A DNA stretch of 64,000 bases, from the NCBI GenBank assembly GCA_951813065.1, contig CATOTH010000002.1:248001-312000 (forward strand), written 5' to 3'. The notes under the pieces were generated by a model. It was not told the origin of the DNA and searched no databases. It saw only the letters and a program-made list of their open reading frames with translations. The DNA comes from an uncultured Bryobacterales bacterium. GTDB taxonomy: Bacteria > Acidobacteriota > Terriglobia > Bryobacterales > UBA6623. The translations under genes were made by a program, and so were the position numbers. Positions 9,531 through 18,820 of the stretch are shown piece after piece. The number at the start of each line of letters is the position of its first letter. The stretch's first letter is position 1.

Positions 9531-10955
9531 CTACCGGGCGAAACAGTACAGGGCGGATCGAGTGCGGATGAAGAGCCGCCCATCCATCACAACCGGGGTC
9601 GCGTAGACCTCCTCGCCCATCGCATTGGTGCGGATGACGGTCCACTCCGCTCCGAGCCTGACGACAGCTACCTGGCCGGTCTCGTCTGCGGCGTACATCT
9701 TGCCATCCGCCGCCACCGGCGAGGCGAAGTACCGTCCCATCGCCTCACGCAAGCGGCCTTGCTTGAGCACAGTGCCGTCTTCCGCGCTCAGCGCAGTCAC
9801 CAAGCCGCCGTCCTTGACCAGGTACACGATCCCGTCGTATAACAGGGGGGAAGGGACATTGGGCAAGCTCTTGTAGTGCAGCCACCGCACCGCACCGTCT
9901 GTCACGTCGCCCTTGCCTCCCAGCTTGATCTTGCGCACGGCGTTGACTGCCAGCCGCTTGCGCCGGTGGTGCTCCCAGTCCCTCGCCTCCATGAACTTGC
10001 TGTTGTCCAGGTCGTAGCTGCCCAGTCCATTGCGGACTTTGTTGCCAAGCCTTTCCCGCAGTTCCACCGCCGAGAGCCTGCCGTCCTTGTCCGCGTCCAG
10101 TTCAGCCAGCACCTGATCGAACGGAGGCACGTCTTCCTGCTGGCCGAAATCCGCGCTCCCCGCCCATCCCAGAACGTAGGCGAATCCTTCCTCATCCAGC
10201 ACGGGAGTCGGTTTCATCTGCCAGGTCAAGCCCTGCACCCACCACACCTTTTCCCCGCTCGAGACGTCGAACGCGGCAAATTCGTAGGATCCCGGAACAA
10301 GCAATTGAACCCCCGCACCGTCCGGACGGTAGAGCACGGGAGTCGAGAACCCGCGCAGCGAGTACGGTCGCTCGCGGCGCCAGGCGATTTCGCCGGTGGC
10401 CGCGTCCAGGGCGACCATGAACGAATCCGTCTCCGAGTCGCAAACCTGGATGACCTTGCCGTCGACGTAGACGGGCGATGCCCCCAGCCCCATCGGATTG
10501 TTGAATGGCCCCAGCGGGAGCCGCCAGAGCTCGTTCCCGTCGGGACCATAGGCCACCAGGCCGAAATCCTGGAAGAACGCGAAGAGGTTCTCGCCGTCAG
10601 TCGCGACGCTGGGCGACGCCGGGTTGTTCGGCGCGCGCAACCTGCCGGCCCGCTCGCGCTCGATCTGGCGGCGCCACTTGATCCGACCCGTATTCCGGTC
10701 AAGGGAGAAAGTGACCAGCTTATCGCCTTCGGAGCCTGTCAGGAATATGCTGTCGTTGCCGAATACAGGGGACGATAGCCCGTGAGGTAGGGGCGTTTTC
10801 CAAACGACGTTCGTTTCGGGGCCGAATTCCTCGGGGATGCCCGTGGCCCCGGAAATTCCGGATCCGTTCGGTCCCCGAAAGCGGTCCCATACGAGTTCAG
10901 CTGCTGGAGAGACAGACGGCGTAAGAAGCAGCAGGCAGACTGGCAGACACCTCAT
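9531..10955 (-). CDS. Secreted PQQ-like beta-propeller protein with EF-hand
   Basis: 474 residues with a signal peptide (CLPVCLLLLTPS) and then repeated propeller blades of the BamB/PQQ-like type: WDRFRGPNGSG at the start, and recurring LDAATGEIAWR-like and AAFDVSSGEKVWW-like blade motifs. Inserted between blades (about residues 285-335) is a canonical calcium EF-hand loop, DADKDGRLSAVE, and a second degenerate one. Family members are secreted or periplasmic and of unknown substrate; they are abundant in Acidobacteriota and Planctomycetota. The quinone ligands of true alcohol dehydrogenases were not seen, so an enzymatic role is not claimed. The ATG at 10955 was preferred over a GTG three codons upstream. 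It converges on the transglycosylase gene with only 9 bp between the stops. Confidence 0.85.
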   Translation of the reverse strand: MRCLPVCLLLLTPSVSPAAELVWDRFRGPNGSGISGATGIPEEFGPETNVVWKTPLPHGLSSPVFGNDSIFLTGSEGDKLVTFSLDRNTGRIKWRRQIERERAGRLRAPNNPASPSVATDGENLFAFFQDFGLVAYGPDGNELWRLPLGPFNNPMGLGASPVYVDGKVIQVCDSETDSFMVALDAATGEIAWRRERPYSLRGFSTPVLYRPDGAGVQLLVPGSYEFAAFDVSSGEKVWWVQGLTWQMKPTPVLDEEGFAYVLGWAGSADFGQQEDVPPFDQVLAELDADKDGRLSAVELRERLGNKVRNGLGSYDLDNSKFMEARDWEHHRRKRLAVNAVRKIKLGGKGDVTDGAVRWLHYKSLPNVPSPLLYDGIVYLVKDGGLVTALSAEDGTVLKQGRLREAMGRYFASPVAADGKMYAADETGQVAVVRLGAEWTVIRTNAMGEEVYATPVVMDGRLFIRTRSALYCFAR

Positions 10956-11004
10956 AAGCGGCACTATATCACGCCGCCGAGCGAGCCGGCGCCAATGCAG
11001 TCCG

Positions 11005-11559
11005 CTAGCGCCGAAGCGAAGCGATCAGCTTGCGGAACTCCGGCTCCGCCTGGACGGCGGTCTTCGCCGGCGCTGTCAGCTTGAAGAAAATCGGCGCGTC
11101 CGGTCCCTGCACGATCGCCGCCAGCATCCGGTATCCGGGCATCGGCGTTGCCTGGGGCGCCATGGGGAACGGCTTGAAAAGGTACGTGCCGGTCACGTCC
11201 AGGACAGTCACCTGCATCCCGCCCACCTGCCGGTCGCTGCGGTCGGCGTCGGAGGCAGCGAGCGGACTTCCATCCGCCTTCACGAACTGGCCGAGCCAGC
11301 GCCGGAGGTTGGCCTCGACTCCACCGCCCTGCCCGGGACCGAAGTAGAACACGGCCAGTTCTCCGTTCTGCCGGTCACCCTCCGCGGCCGGGATCGTGTA
11401 GTTCGCGGACCGCATGGGCTTCGGAGTCGATGTCCAGCCGACGGGGTCGTCGAACGTGACGCCGCCCACTTCGGCGCCCGGAAGCGGGACTCCTGCTCCA
11501 GCCAGGACGGCTATCGCAGTCCCCCAGCAAAAGGTCGCAATCGGTCTGAGCAGCATCAT
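11005..11559 (-). CDS. Secreted protein of unknown function
   Basis: 184 residues with a signal peptide (IATFCWGTAIAVLAGAG) and a mature domain beginning VGGVTFDDPVGW. It contains YTIPAAEG, FYFGPGQGGGVEANLRRW and KLTAPAKT. The pattern, predicted to be mainly beta, matches small periplasmic proteins seen in Acidobacteriota and Planctomycetota, without an assigned function. Two adjacent ATGs (11559, 11556) can start it. It lies 49 bp upstream of the PQQ-propeller gene on the same strand, so the two may be co-transcribed. Nothing in it points to a catalytic site. Confidence 0.75.
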   Translation of the reverse strand: MMLLRPIATFCWGTAIAVLAGAGVPLPGAEVGGVTFDDPVGWTSTPKPMRSANYTIPAAEGDRQNGELAVFYFGPGQGGGVEANLRRWLGQFVKADGSPLAASDADRSDRQVGGMQVTVLDVTGTYLFKPFPMAPQATPMPGYRMLAAIVQGPDAPIFFKLTAPAKTAVQAEPEFRKLIASLRR

Positions 11560-11661
11560 GGCGAGCGCCGGAACGGCCTCCCCAGTCTAGCGCAACGCTG
11601 CCCGCTCCAAGACGTCGCAAAGCGCCTCCTCAGAGCGGGCCTCCGGCAATGTGGGCGGCCT

Positions 11662-12978
11662 TCAGTCACGCTTCAGGTGCAGATCGCCAAAGTCCAGGAA
11701 CCGGTCCCAGTCGTAGGCCGTGACGTCATGCTTCCCGGTGCGAATGTGATAGCCCACCGTGCGCATGACGGGCTGGTTGACCGGAGGCTGTTCAGAAACG
11801 CCCAGGCCTTGTTCTCCCAGCAGTTCATAGGCTCTACCGGCATGCATCGCCGCCAAGAACTCGCCCTTCGGGTCGGCCCAGGAGTCGTCTTCCGCGCTCG
11901 CAACATACAGCGGCCGCGGCGCGACCAGTGCGAGCAGCATGTGCTGGTCGACGGGCAAGCTGTCCTCCTCGCCGTTGTACTGGCTGAAATTGTCGGCGAA
12001 CCAATGCGGGAACCGTGTGTTGATCCGTGCCACGGTCTCGCCGAACCGCCGACGGCTCAACGCGGCGCCGCCACACCCGGAATTGTTCGAGATCACCATC
12101 GCGAATCGCATGTCTCGCGCGCCGGCCCAGAGCGCAGTCTTGCCCAGCCGCGAGTGCCCCATGACAACCACCCGGGAGCCGTCAGCGTGAGCGTCGGTCT
12201 CGAGGTAGTCCAGTGCGCGGCTCAAGCCCCATGCCCATGCCGAGATGCTGCCCCAGTCCGCCGGAGAGATCGGTGGCGCAAGAGGATGCACCCCGTTCTC
12301 GAACCCGTCGTCGAAATCCGGATCGAGGTCGCCGCAGTACACCGTCGCCACGCCGTAGCCTCTCTTGAGAAGGCGTTCAACCTGCCAGCGGCTCGCGCTG
12401 CGTCCGCGGGTATCGTCGGCGTCGCGCCTCCGGGTCTCCGTTCCGTCACGCTCCAGGACCCAACGAGTCGGCATTCGAATCGCCGGATCGGAGTGAACCG
12501 TGTGGTTCCCGCCGAAGTTGAGCCCCAGGAACACCGGGACGTGACGCCCGGCGCTGGCCGGGGTATACAGCAGGATCTCCATGCTGGACCTCCCGGCGGG
12601 ACCGAAGTCCACGCGCACCTGCTTGCGCCGCGCCAGCCCGCCGAGCGCCGCATCGTCCTCTTCGAGAACGGTGAACCGCATGTGGGCCGGAGCCCCCGGG
12701 GAAATCCCGTAGACCTGCTCCTCGAACAGCTTCAGGATCTCCGTCCGGCGGGCAGGCCATTCGGCGGCGGCATCGACAATCCTGCCGTCGGCACGGCGCA
12801 GGATCTCAGGCAGGTCGTACGACGGAACCTTGGACTCGTCGTAGTTGAAGCCCGCGGGCTGTCCCAACGCACCACACGAGAACAAGGCCCCAGCGGCAAG
12901 TGCACGCAGGGCCGGGTGGAAGCCTCGGCATCGCGTGACCCGTTCGGATATTCTGACGACTGTGCCCTTGGAAGGCAT
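11662..12978 (-). CDS. CE15-type glucuronoyl esterase, secreted
   Basis: 438 residues. A signal segment ([14 protein letters not shown]) precedes an alpha/beta hydrolase of the carbohydrate esterase 15 type. The nucleophile motif is [11 protein letters not shown], the variant of the CE15 GxSRxGK signature. [11 protein letters not shown] is the oxyanion-region strand, SNNSGCGG follows the nucleophile, and the catalytic-histidine region reads [11 protein letters not shown]. Family enzymes hydrolyse ester bonds between lignin and glucuronoxylan; in this environment the substrate may be another uronic ester. The ATG at 12978 overlaps the GTG start of the divergent transporter gene by 17 bp, which leaves no promoter space between them, so one of the two starts may be mis-assigned. 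Confidence 0.85.
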   Translation of the reverse strand: MPSKGTVVRISERVTRCRGFHPALRALAAGALFSCGALGQPAGFNYDESKVPSYDLPEILRRADGRIVDAAAEWPARRTEILKLFEEQVYGISPGAPAHMRFTVLEEDDAALGGLARRKQVRVDFGPAGRSSMEILLYTPASAGRHVPVFLGLNFGGNHTVHSDPAIRMPTRWVLERDGTETRRRDADDTRGRSASRWQVERLLKRGYGVATVYCGDLDPDFDDGFENGVHPLAPPISPADWGSISAWAWGLSRALDYLETDAHADGSRVVVMGHSRLGKTALWAGARDMRFAMVISNNSGCGGAALSRRRFGETVARINTRFPHWFADNFSQYNGEEDSLPVDQHMLLALVAPRPLYVASAEDDSWADPKGEFLAAMHAGRAYELLGEQGLGVSEQPPVNQPVMRTVGYHIRTGKHDVTAYDWDRFLDFGDLHLKRD

Positions 12979-14688
12979 CCGGTCCGTCGGGATTCCTGTG
13001 GGCGTCTTCGCGGCCGTGGCAAGCAACCGCGTCTCCGTGGACGCGACGATGTTCCCGGGGATGCTGCTGCTGATCCTGATTGGGGCAGTCGAGCCGGCGC
13101 TAGCGGGTTTCGCCCATCCGGCCGTGATTTCCATCGCAGCGCTGTTCGTGTTCGCCGCGGGTATACGGGAAACCGGCGCGACCCAAGCCGCGGCGCCGAC
13201 CCAGCTGGGTCGGCCGAGGTCGATTGTTGTTGCCCAGTTCCGGCAGATGGCACCAGTTACCTTGCTCTCTGCGTTCATCAATGACACCCCCGTCGTCGCG
13301 ATGTACTTGCCGCTGGCCCGCAGTTGGGCGGAACGGATTGGCGTCAGCCCGTCGAAACTGCTGATGCCCCTCAGCTACCGTTCCATAGTTGGCGGACAGC
13401 TCACGCTGATCGGCGGCGCCTCCAATCTTATCGTGATGGGCCTGTACGTCGAGTACCTCCGTGAGGCAGGCCTGCCCGCGCTCAGTTACGGAATGCGGTT
13501 CTGGGGACCGGCATTCGTGCGACTGCCCGCCCTTGTCGGCATCGCCTACCTGGTCGTCGTTGCGCCCAAGCTGCTCCCGGCTCGCCTGTCCGCCCGTAAC
13601 GATTTGCGGCAGGCCCGCCCGTATACCGTCCAGCTGGATGTCCTTCCCGGATCCTCGGTGGCCGGAGCCACCATCGAATCCGCAGGCCTACGCCACCTCC
13701 CCGGCCTGTTCCTTTTCCAGTTCGAGCGCGGGGGTGCGGTGATTCCGGCTCCGCCGCCCGATACTCGCTTGGCGGAAGGAGACCGGCTGGCGTTTACCGG
13801 AGTCTTGGAATCGGTTGTGATCTTGCAGCGCTTCCGGGGGCTGGCACCGGCCCAGCGGCTGGATTCGGGCCCGGTCGCGGAACCCGCCAAACGCGAGCTC
13901 GTGGAAGCGGTGATCGACGCCGGGCCACCGCTGAGCAGCCAGACTGTGCGCGACACCCGTTTCCGCACCGTCTACAGCGCCGCCATCGTGGCTGTGCATC
14001 GCAAGGGCAGCGCAATCCACGCCAAGATTGGCGACATCCAGGTGGAGGCTAGCGACACGATCGTGCTGGAGGCGCCGTGGCACGACCGCATGCGGCGAAC
14101 GGCGGCGATCCTGACCTTCCTCGTGATCGGCTTGGTTTTCGCGCCGCTCGATCCCGTGGTGGTTGCATGTCCGCAGCGGTGCTCATGATCTGCTGCCGAT
14201 GCCTGACGGCGGCCAAGGCGCTCTCCAGCATCTCCCTGCCCGTGGTCGTGTCTATCGGCTCAGCGCTCGGCATGGGTGTCGCGCTGGAACAGACGGGCAC
14301 GGCTGCGGTCATCGCGTCGTGGCTTCTCAACGCATCGCAGAGAATAGGAGCCGGGAAACGCGGCATGCTCTTCGCCATGATCGTCACCGCCACGGCGTGC
14401 TCGCAGGTGCTGACCAAGAATGGCGCGGCCGCGCTGCTGTTTCCGATCGCGAAGGCCACGGCGAAAGAGCTGGGTGTGCACCCAGAACCGTTCGAGTTCA
14501 GCCTGATCCTTGCGTGCGGCCTGAGTTTTCTTTCGCCCCTCGCTTACCAAACCAACCTGATGAAGTCCGGCCCGGGCGGATACCGCTTCCTCGCCTTCCC
14601 CAAGGTCGGGGCGCCGCTAACTCTCATCCTCGCAGTTCTCTGCGCTCTGATCTGCCCGCTGGCCTTTCCGTTCCGGTCGGCACCATAG
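12962..14688 (+). pseudogene. SLC13-type anion transporter with TrkA-C domain, frameshifted
   Basis: The first part (GTG at 12962 to a stop at 14188) has [11 protein letters not shown], a helix ending [28 protein letters not shown] and GGASNLIVMG, then TrkA-C (RCK_C) domains at about residues 215-390. These are hallmarks of the ArsB/SLC13 anion permease family (sulfate, dicarboxylate or arsenite type). The second part, in another frame from about 14165 to 14688, resumes with LPVVVSIGSALGMGVALEQTG and ends with SPLAYQTNLMKSGPGGY, the family's second membrane half. Rejoining needs a 1-nt change at about 14160-14172. This is either a real inactivating frameshift or an assembly error. It lies directly upstream of fpg on the same strand. 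Confidence 0.8.
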
Positions 14689-14698
14689 GGCGACCCGG

Positions 14699-15589
14699 AT
14701 GCCAGAACTACCCGACATCGTCGTCTACATCGAGGCGCTCCAGGCACGGATCGCCGGCCGGCGGCTCGACGCCGTCCGAATCGCCAGCCCTGCGCTCCTA
14801 CGCACCGTCGAACCGCCGCTCGAGGAATGCGTCGGCAAACGGGTCATCGCGCTGCGTCGCCTCGGCAAGCGCATCGCGATCGGCTTGGAGGATGGCTACT
14901 GGCTGGTGCTTCACCTGATGATCGCGGGTCGGCTGCGCTGGCGCCCTCCCGGCACGAAGCCACCGGGCCGGCGTGGGCTCGCTGCGTTCGACTTCCCGAA
15001 CGGCACTTTGCTGCTGACCGAGGCCGGCTCCAAGAGGAGAGCGTCGCTGCATGTCGCGCGGGGCGAAGCCGCCCTGGAGGCCCTCCACCGAAACGGACTC
15101 GAGATCCTCGAGGCAACGCTGCCCATGTTCCGGAAGGCGTTGCGCAGCCGGAATCGCACCGCGAAGCGGGCTCTGACGGATCCCAGCATCTGCAGCGGGA
15201 TCGGCAACGCGTACTCGGACGAAATCCTGCACCGCGCCGGAATATCCCCGCTCGCGCTGACGGGCTCCCTCGATGACGGCGAGCTCGAACGCCTCTACGT
15301 CGTCGCGCGCGAGGTGCTGGCTGAATGGGTTGACCGCCTGCGCGCCGATGCGGGGGACCGCTTCCCGGAGAAGGTCACCGCATTCCGCGAGGGCATGGCC
15401 ATCCACGGCCGCTATCGCCAAGCGTGCCCGGATTGTGGCTGCCCCGTGCAACGCATTCGGTATGCGTCCAACGAGACCAACTACTGCGCCCAGTGCCAGA
15501 CCGGGGGCAAGGTCCTGGCCGACCGCGCGCTTTCGCGCCTGCTGCGATCGGACTGGCCACGCAGCCTGGAAGAGCTGTCCAACTCCTGA
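14699..15589 (+). CDS. mutM: Fpg/Nei-family DNA glycosylase
   Basis: 296 residues. The N-terminus MPELPDI carries the catalytic Pro-Glu shared by formamidopyrimidine-DNA glycosylases and endonuclease VIII. A helix-two-turn-helix follows (DPSICSGIGNAYSDEIL), and the C-terminal zinc finger has CPDCG and CAQCQTGGK cysteine pairs ending in ADRALSRLL. The enzyme excises oxidised bases (8-oxoguanine, FaPy) and cleaves the strand at the abasic site. The second residue after the start is the nucleophile, so the ATG at 14699 is fixed. Proteins of this length can also be Nei-like; substrate preference is not readable. It is followed 20 bp later by dus and preceded 10 bp earlier by the broken transporter. 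Confidence 0.92.
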   Translation: MPELPDIVVYIEALQARIAGRRLDAVRIASPALLRTVEPPLEECVGKRVIALRRLGKRIAIGLEDGYWLVLHLMIAGRLRWRPPGTKPPGRRGLAAFDFPNGTLLLTEAGSKRRASLHVARGEAALEALHRNGLEILEATLPMFRKALRSRNRTAKRALTDPSICSGIGNAYSDEILHRAGISPLALTGSLDDGELERLYVVAREVLAEWVDRLRADAGDRFPEKVTAFREGMAIHGRYRQACPDCGCPVQRIRYASNETNYCAQCQTGGKVLADRALSRLLRSDWPRSLEELSNS

Positions 15590-15609
15590 TTCCGGCGCAC
15601 CCCGCTAGA

Positions 15610-16644
15610 ATGCAGGAAGTGGAGATCCCGCGACAGTTGCAATTCGGGTCCTTGCGGATCCAGCCCGCCGTCGTCCTCGCGCCCATGGCCGGGGTTACCG
15701 ATACGGTGTTTCGTCGTTTCATCCGGCACCTTTCCGGCTGCGGCCTGATCATGACCGAATTCACCAGCTCACACGGGATCGTAGCCAACCACGCTTCCGC
15801 GAGCCCCAAGGCGCGCCGAACGCCGTTCAACTACCTGTACTACGAACCCGACGAGCACCCGATCGTGGCGCAGCTGTTCGGCGCGGATCCGAACGTCCTG
15901 GCCGACGCCGCCCGAGTTGTCGAGGACTTGGGCTTCGACGGCGTCGACATGAACTTCGGCTGCCCGGTGAAGAAGGTAGTCAAGTGCAACGGCGGTTCCG
16001 GCCTGCTACGCGACCTGCCGGCGGTTGAACAAATCCTCAAGACCATTCGGTCGGCCGTCAAGATCCCGTTCACCTGCAAGTTCCGCACCGGCTGGGACGA
16101 CCGCTCGATCGTGGTCGCGCAGATGGGCCGGATCGCCGAGGATTGCGGGTTGCAGGGAGTATCCTTGCACGGTCGCACACGCCAGCAGGGATACGCCGGC
16201 AAGTCGAACTGGGACCGGATCGCCGAACTCAAGCAGGCCGTGCGGATACCGGTTGTCGGCAACGGCGATGTATTCTCGCCCGAAGACTGCGTGCGGATGT
16301 TTCGGCACACCGGCTGCGATGGAGTGATGATCGGGCGAGCGGCCTCCTCCAATCCGTGGATCTTCCAGCAAATCCAGCAGTACTTGGAAACCGGTTCATA
16401 TGACCAGCCCTCCGAGCGGCAGCGCTGCCAATTGCTCCGGGATTACTACCGAACACTGCTCGAAGACTCCGGAAAGATTTCGGGCAGTCCGTTAGGCAAG
16501 ATGAAGCAGTTCGCAACCTATTTCACGCGTGGCATGGCGAACGGGGCGCAGCTGCGCAAGAGCGTCCACCGCTCTGCATCGACGGAACAAGTGCTCGATT
16601 GCGTGGAAACGCATTTCCGGGAGCATGTCGCCATGGCGGCCTGA
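15610..16644 (+). CDS. dus: tRNA-dihydrouridine synthase
   Basis: 344 residues, a flavin TIM barrel. Seen: VVLAPMAGVTD at the N-terminus, MNFGCPVKKVV with the catalytic cysteine in a near-canonical GCP context, VSLHGRTRQQGY (histidine and FMN contacts), VVGNGDV and MIGRAA (phosphate binding). The enzyme reduces uridines in tRNA D-loops with FMN and NADPH. The ATG at 15610 was chosen because homologues begin just before the LQFGSLRI strand, and the sequence upstream lies in the intergenic gap after mutM. Whether it is DusA, B or C type is not determined; overall it is closest to DusB-like proteins. It converges on hemC. Confidence 0.93.
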   Translation: MQEVEIPRQLQFGSLRIQPAVVLAPMAGVTDTVFRRFIRHLSGCGLIMTEFTSSHGIVANHASASPKARRTPFNYLYYEPDEHPIVAQLFGADPNVLADAARVVEDLGFDGVDMNFGCPVKKVVKCNGGSGLLRDLPAVEQILKTIRSAVKIPFTCKFRTGWDDRSIVVAQMGRIAEDCGLQGVSLHGRTRQQGYAGKSNWDRIAELKQAVRIPVVGNGDVFSPEDCVRMFRHTGCDGVMIGRAASSNPWIFQQIQQYLETGSYDQPSERQRCQLLRDYYRTLLEDSGKISGSPLGKMKQFATYFTRGMANGAQLRKSVHRSASTEQVLDCVETHFREHVAMAA

Positions 16645-16655
16645 CCCGCTGATCG

Positions 16656-17555
16656 TCACGCCCGCAGGTCGGCACCGTTGCGTCGCAGCGCGCCAGCCAC
16701 GCGAATGCCCAGCTCGGTCGCATCGCCCGCTGGAGCGCTGCCCTCCGCACGGGCCATGCCGCCGCCTTGCCTCGCGGCCGCTGCCAGCAGCCTCAGCCGC
16801 CCGCGGTCAAACTCGGCGTGACCCCCGAGGGGCAGCTCGCAACCGCCTCCGAGCGCTCGCAGCAGCGACCTCTCCGCCTGGACCTCCGCGGCCGCCGCTC
16901 GGTCGTGAAGCGGCTTGATCGCGTCCAGCACGCGACGGTCCCCGGCACGAACCTCGATTCCCAGCGCGCCCTGGCCGATCGCGGGAACCATTCGGTCGGG
17001 GTCGAGATACTCGGCGACCTCCGAGTCCAGGCCCATGCGCGCAAGACCCGCCGCCGCCAGCACGATCGCGTCGAATTCCCCGGAGCGCAACTTGCGGATG
17101 CGCGTGTCCACGTTGCCGCGGATATCGAGCACTCGCGTTCCGGGCAGCAATTCGCGGAGCAGCGCAGTGCGGCGCGGCGACCCCGTTCCCACGCGATCGC
17201 CCGCGGCCAGTTGGTCGCACGGCCGGCCCACCAACGCGTCCCGCGGGTCGGCGCGCAAAGGCACACAGCCCAGTTCGAGACGGGGGTCCAGATCGGTGGG
17301 AAGATCCTTCAGGCTATGCACGGCGAGATCGATCGATGAATCGATCAGCGCGTCTTCGATCTCTTTCGTGAACAATCCCTTCACGCCCTGCTGCCGACCC
17401 AGCGTCGCGAGCGGCAGACCCGACTGACGGTCGCCTGTGGTCCTGATCACTCGGATCGAAGCCTTGACTCCAGCCGTCTCGAGACGCCCGGCTACCCAGC
17501 GGGCCTGGCACAGTGCGAGCTTCGAGCCGCGCGTGCCGATCACAAGTGCTCCCAT
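16656..17555 (-). CDS. hemC: Hydroxymethylbilane synthase (porphobilinogen deaminase)
   Basis: 299 residues, the family length. It polymerises four porphobilinogens into hydroxymethylbilane in tetrapyrrole synthesis. Visible motifs: IGTRGSKLAL at the start, HSLKDLPT, GTGSPRRTALL, DIRGNVDTR, the IGQGALGIE stretch, and the dipyrromethane cofactor cysteine in ALGGGCELPLG. It is the last gene of the rpsA-to-hemC run, 5 bp after the hemA stop, and converges with dus 11 bp away. Confidence 0.96.
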   Translation of the reverse strand: MGALVIGTRGSKLALCQARWVAGRLETAGVKASIRVIRTTGDRQSGLPLATLGRQQGVKGLFTKEIEDALIDSSIDLAVHSLKDLPTDLDPRLELGCVPLRADPRDALVGRPCDQLAAGDRVGTGSPRRTALLRELLPGTRVLDIRGNVDTRIRKLRSGEFDAIVLAAAGLARMGLDSEVAEYLDPDRMVPAIGQGALGIEVRAGDRRVLDAIKPLHDRAAAAEVQAERSLLRALGGGCELPLGGHAEFDRGRLRLLAAAARQGGGMARAEGSAPAGDATELGIRVAGALRRNGADLRA

Positions 17556-17560
17556 CGCGG

Positions 17561-18820
17561 CTACTGGTCGAGGCCGAAAAGGCGCCGGAAGTCGGCGACC
17601 GAAACCCTGGACCTCGGATCAGCCGCGCTACGCTTGAACTCGCGGATAGGATCGTGCGCGACCTTGTTCATGATCCCGCGGGTAAGCGCTTCGACGGCAT
17701 CCCGCTGGTCGGCCGAAAGGTCTCGCAGCTTCGACTGGTGCCTGTCGATCTCACCCCGCCGGATCGCTTCGAGCCGTTCCTTCAGCGACAGGATCGCCGG
17801 CCCGGCGCTTTGCGCCTGTAAGTGCCGCAGTACGCGATCCACCTCGTCCTCGACAATGCGCTCCGCGACCTCGGCCTCGTGCTGGCGGTGTCTCATGTTT
17901 GCCGACGCGACCTGTTGGAGATCGTCGATGTCGTACACGAACATGTTGTCGACGTCGTTGATCTCAGGGTCGATGTCCCGCGGGACGGCAATGTCGACCA
18001 GGAAGATCGGGTTGTTCCGGCGCGCTGCAATCACGCCCTGCGCCGTGCTCTTCGACAGGATGTGACCGGGCGCCCCCGTCGAGGAAAGCACGATGTCGAC
18101 ATGCTGCAGCAGCTCCAGCAAGCGATCGAACTCCACCACCTCGCCGCCAAACGCGCTGGCCAGGCGCTCGGCGTTGGCGGACGTGCGGTTGGTCAAGTAC
18201 AGGTGTCCCGCACCCGCGCCGTGCAGGTGCTCCGCGGCGGCCTCGGCCATCTCACCAGCACCGATCAGCAGTACGGAGCGGCCTTCGAGGTCGCCGAAGA
18301 TCTTGCGCGCGAGCTCCACAGCCACGTAACTGACAGAAACGGCCATCTTGCCGATTTCTGTTTCGTTGCGCACCCGCCTGGCCACATGCACCGCATGAGA
18401 CAGCAACCGGTCCAGAAATCCGCCGATCGCGCCCGCGTCCTTGGCGCGCTGGTAAGCATCCCGGACCTGGCCCAGGATCTGGGGCTCGCCCACGACAATC
18501 GAATCGAGACTGGACGCGACGCGGAATACATGGCGTACGGCGCCGCGCCCGTCATAGCTGTAGAACAATTCGTCCCCGACCGGCAGGCCATTGACCCAAT
18601 CCTGGATGCAGCGAAAGACCTCACCTCGCAGCGCGCCCTTCTCGCCATTGGCAAGAAATTCGACACGGTTGCATGTGGACAGGACGAGCGCCTCCTCGAG
18701 TGCATCGCCCCGGACCAGCTCTTGCGCCAGCTCGCCCGCCACTTCCTCCGAGAACGCAAGCCTCTCACGCACCTCGACCGGCGCTGTCCTGTGGCTCATC
18801 CCGACTAGCTGGATGCTCAT
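17561..18820 (-). CDS. hemA: Glutamyl-tRNA reductase
   Basis: 419 residues. It reduces Glu-tRNA(Glu) to glutamate-1-semialdehyde, the first committed step of C5-pathway haem synthesis. N-terminal VGMSHRTAPVEVRE and LSTCNRVEF (catalytic cysteine), VVGEPQILGQV, and an NADPH-binding GAGEMAEA are all present, followed by a C-terminal dimerisation helix. The ATG at 18820 overlaps the stop of the upstream ccsA-like gene by 4 bp, which fixes the start; the open frame continues upstream only through that gene. hemC follows after 5 bp. Confidence 0.96.
   Translation of the reverse strand: MSIQLVGMSHRTAPVEVRERLAFSEEVAGELAQELVRGDALEEALVLSTCNRVEFLANGEKGALRGEVFRCIQDWVNGLPVGDELFYSYDGRGAVRHVFRVASSLDSIVVGEPQILGQVRDAYQRAKDAGAIGGFLDRLLSHAVHVARRVRNETEIGKMAVSVSYVAVELARKIFGDLEGRSVLLIGAGEMAEAAAEHLHGAGAGHLYLTNRTSANAERLASAFGGEVVEFDRLLELLQHVDIVLSSTGAPGHILSKSTAQGVIAARRNNPIFLVDIAVPRDIDPEINDVDNMFVYDIDDLQQVASANMRHRQHEAEVAERIVEDEVDRVLRHLQAQSAGPAILSLKERLEAIRRGEIDRHQSKLRDLSADQRDAVEALTRGIMNKVAHDPIREFKRSAADPRSRVSVADFRRLFGLDQ

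Noticed and set aside
10837..13284. Long plus-strand open frame of 815 codons
   Set aside because: It is antisense to the PQQ-propeller, small secreted protein and CE15 genes, has no recognisable domain and is Arg/Pro/Gly-rich as expected of a high-GC shadow frame.
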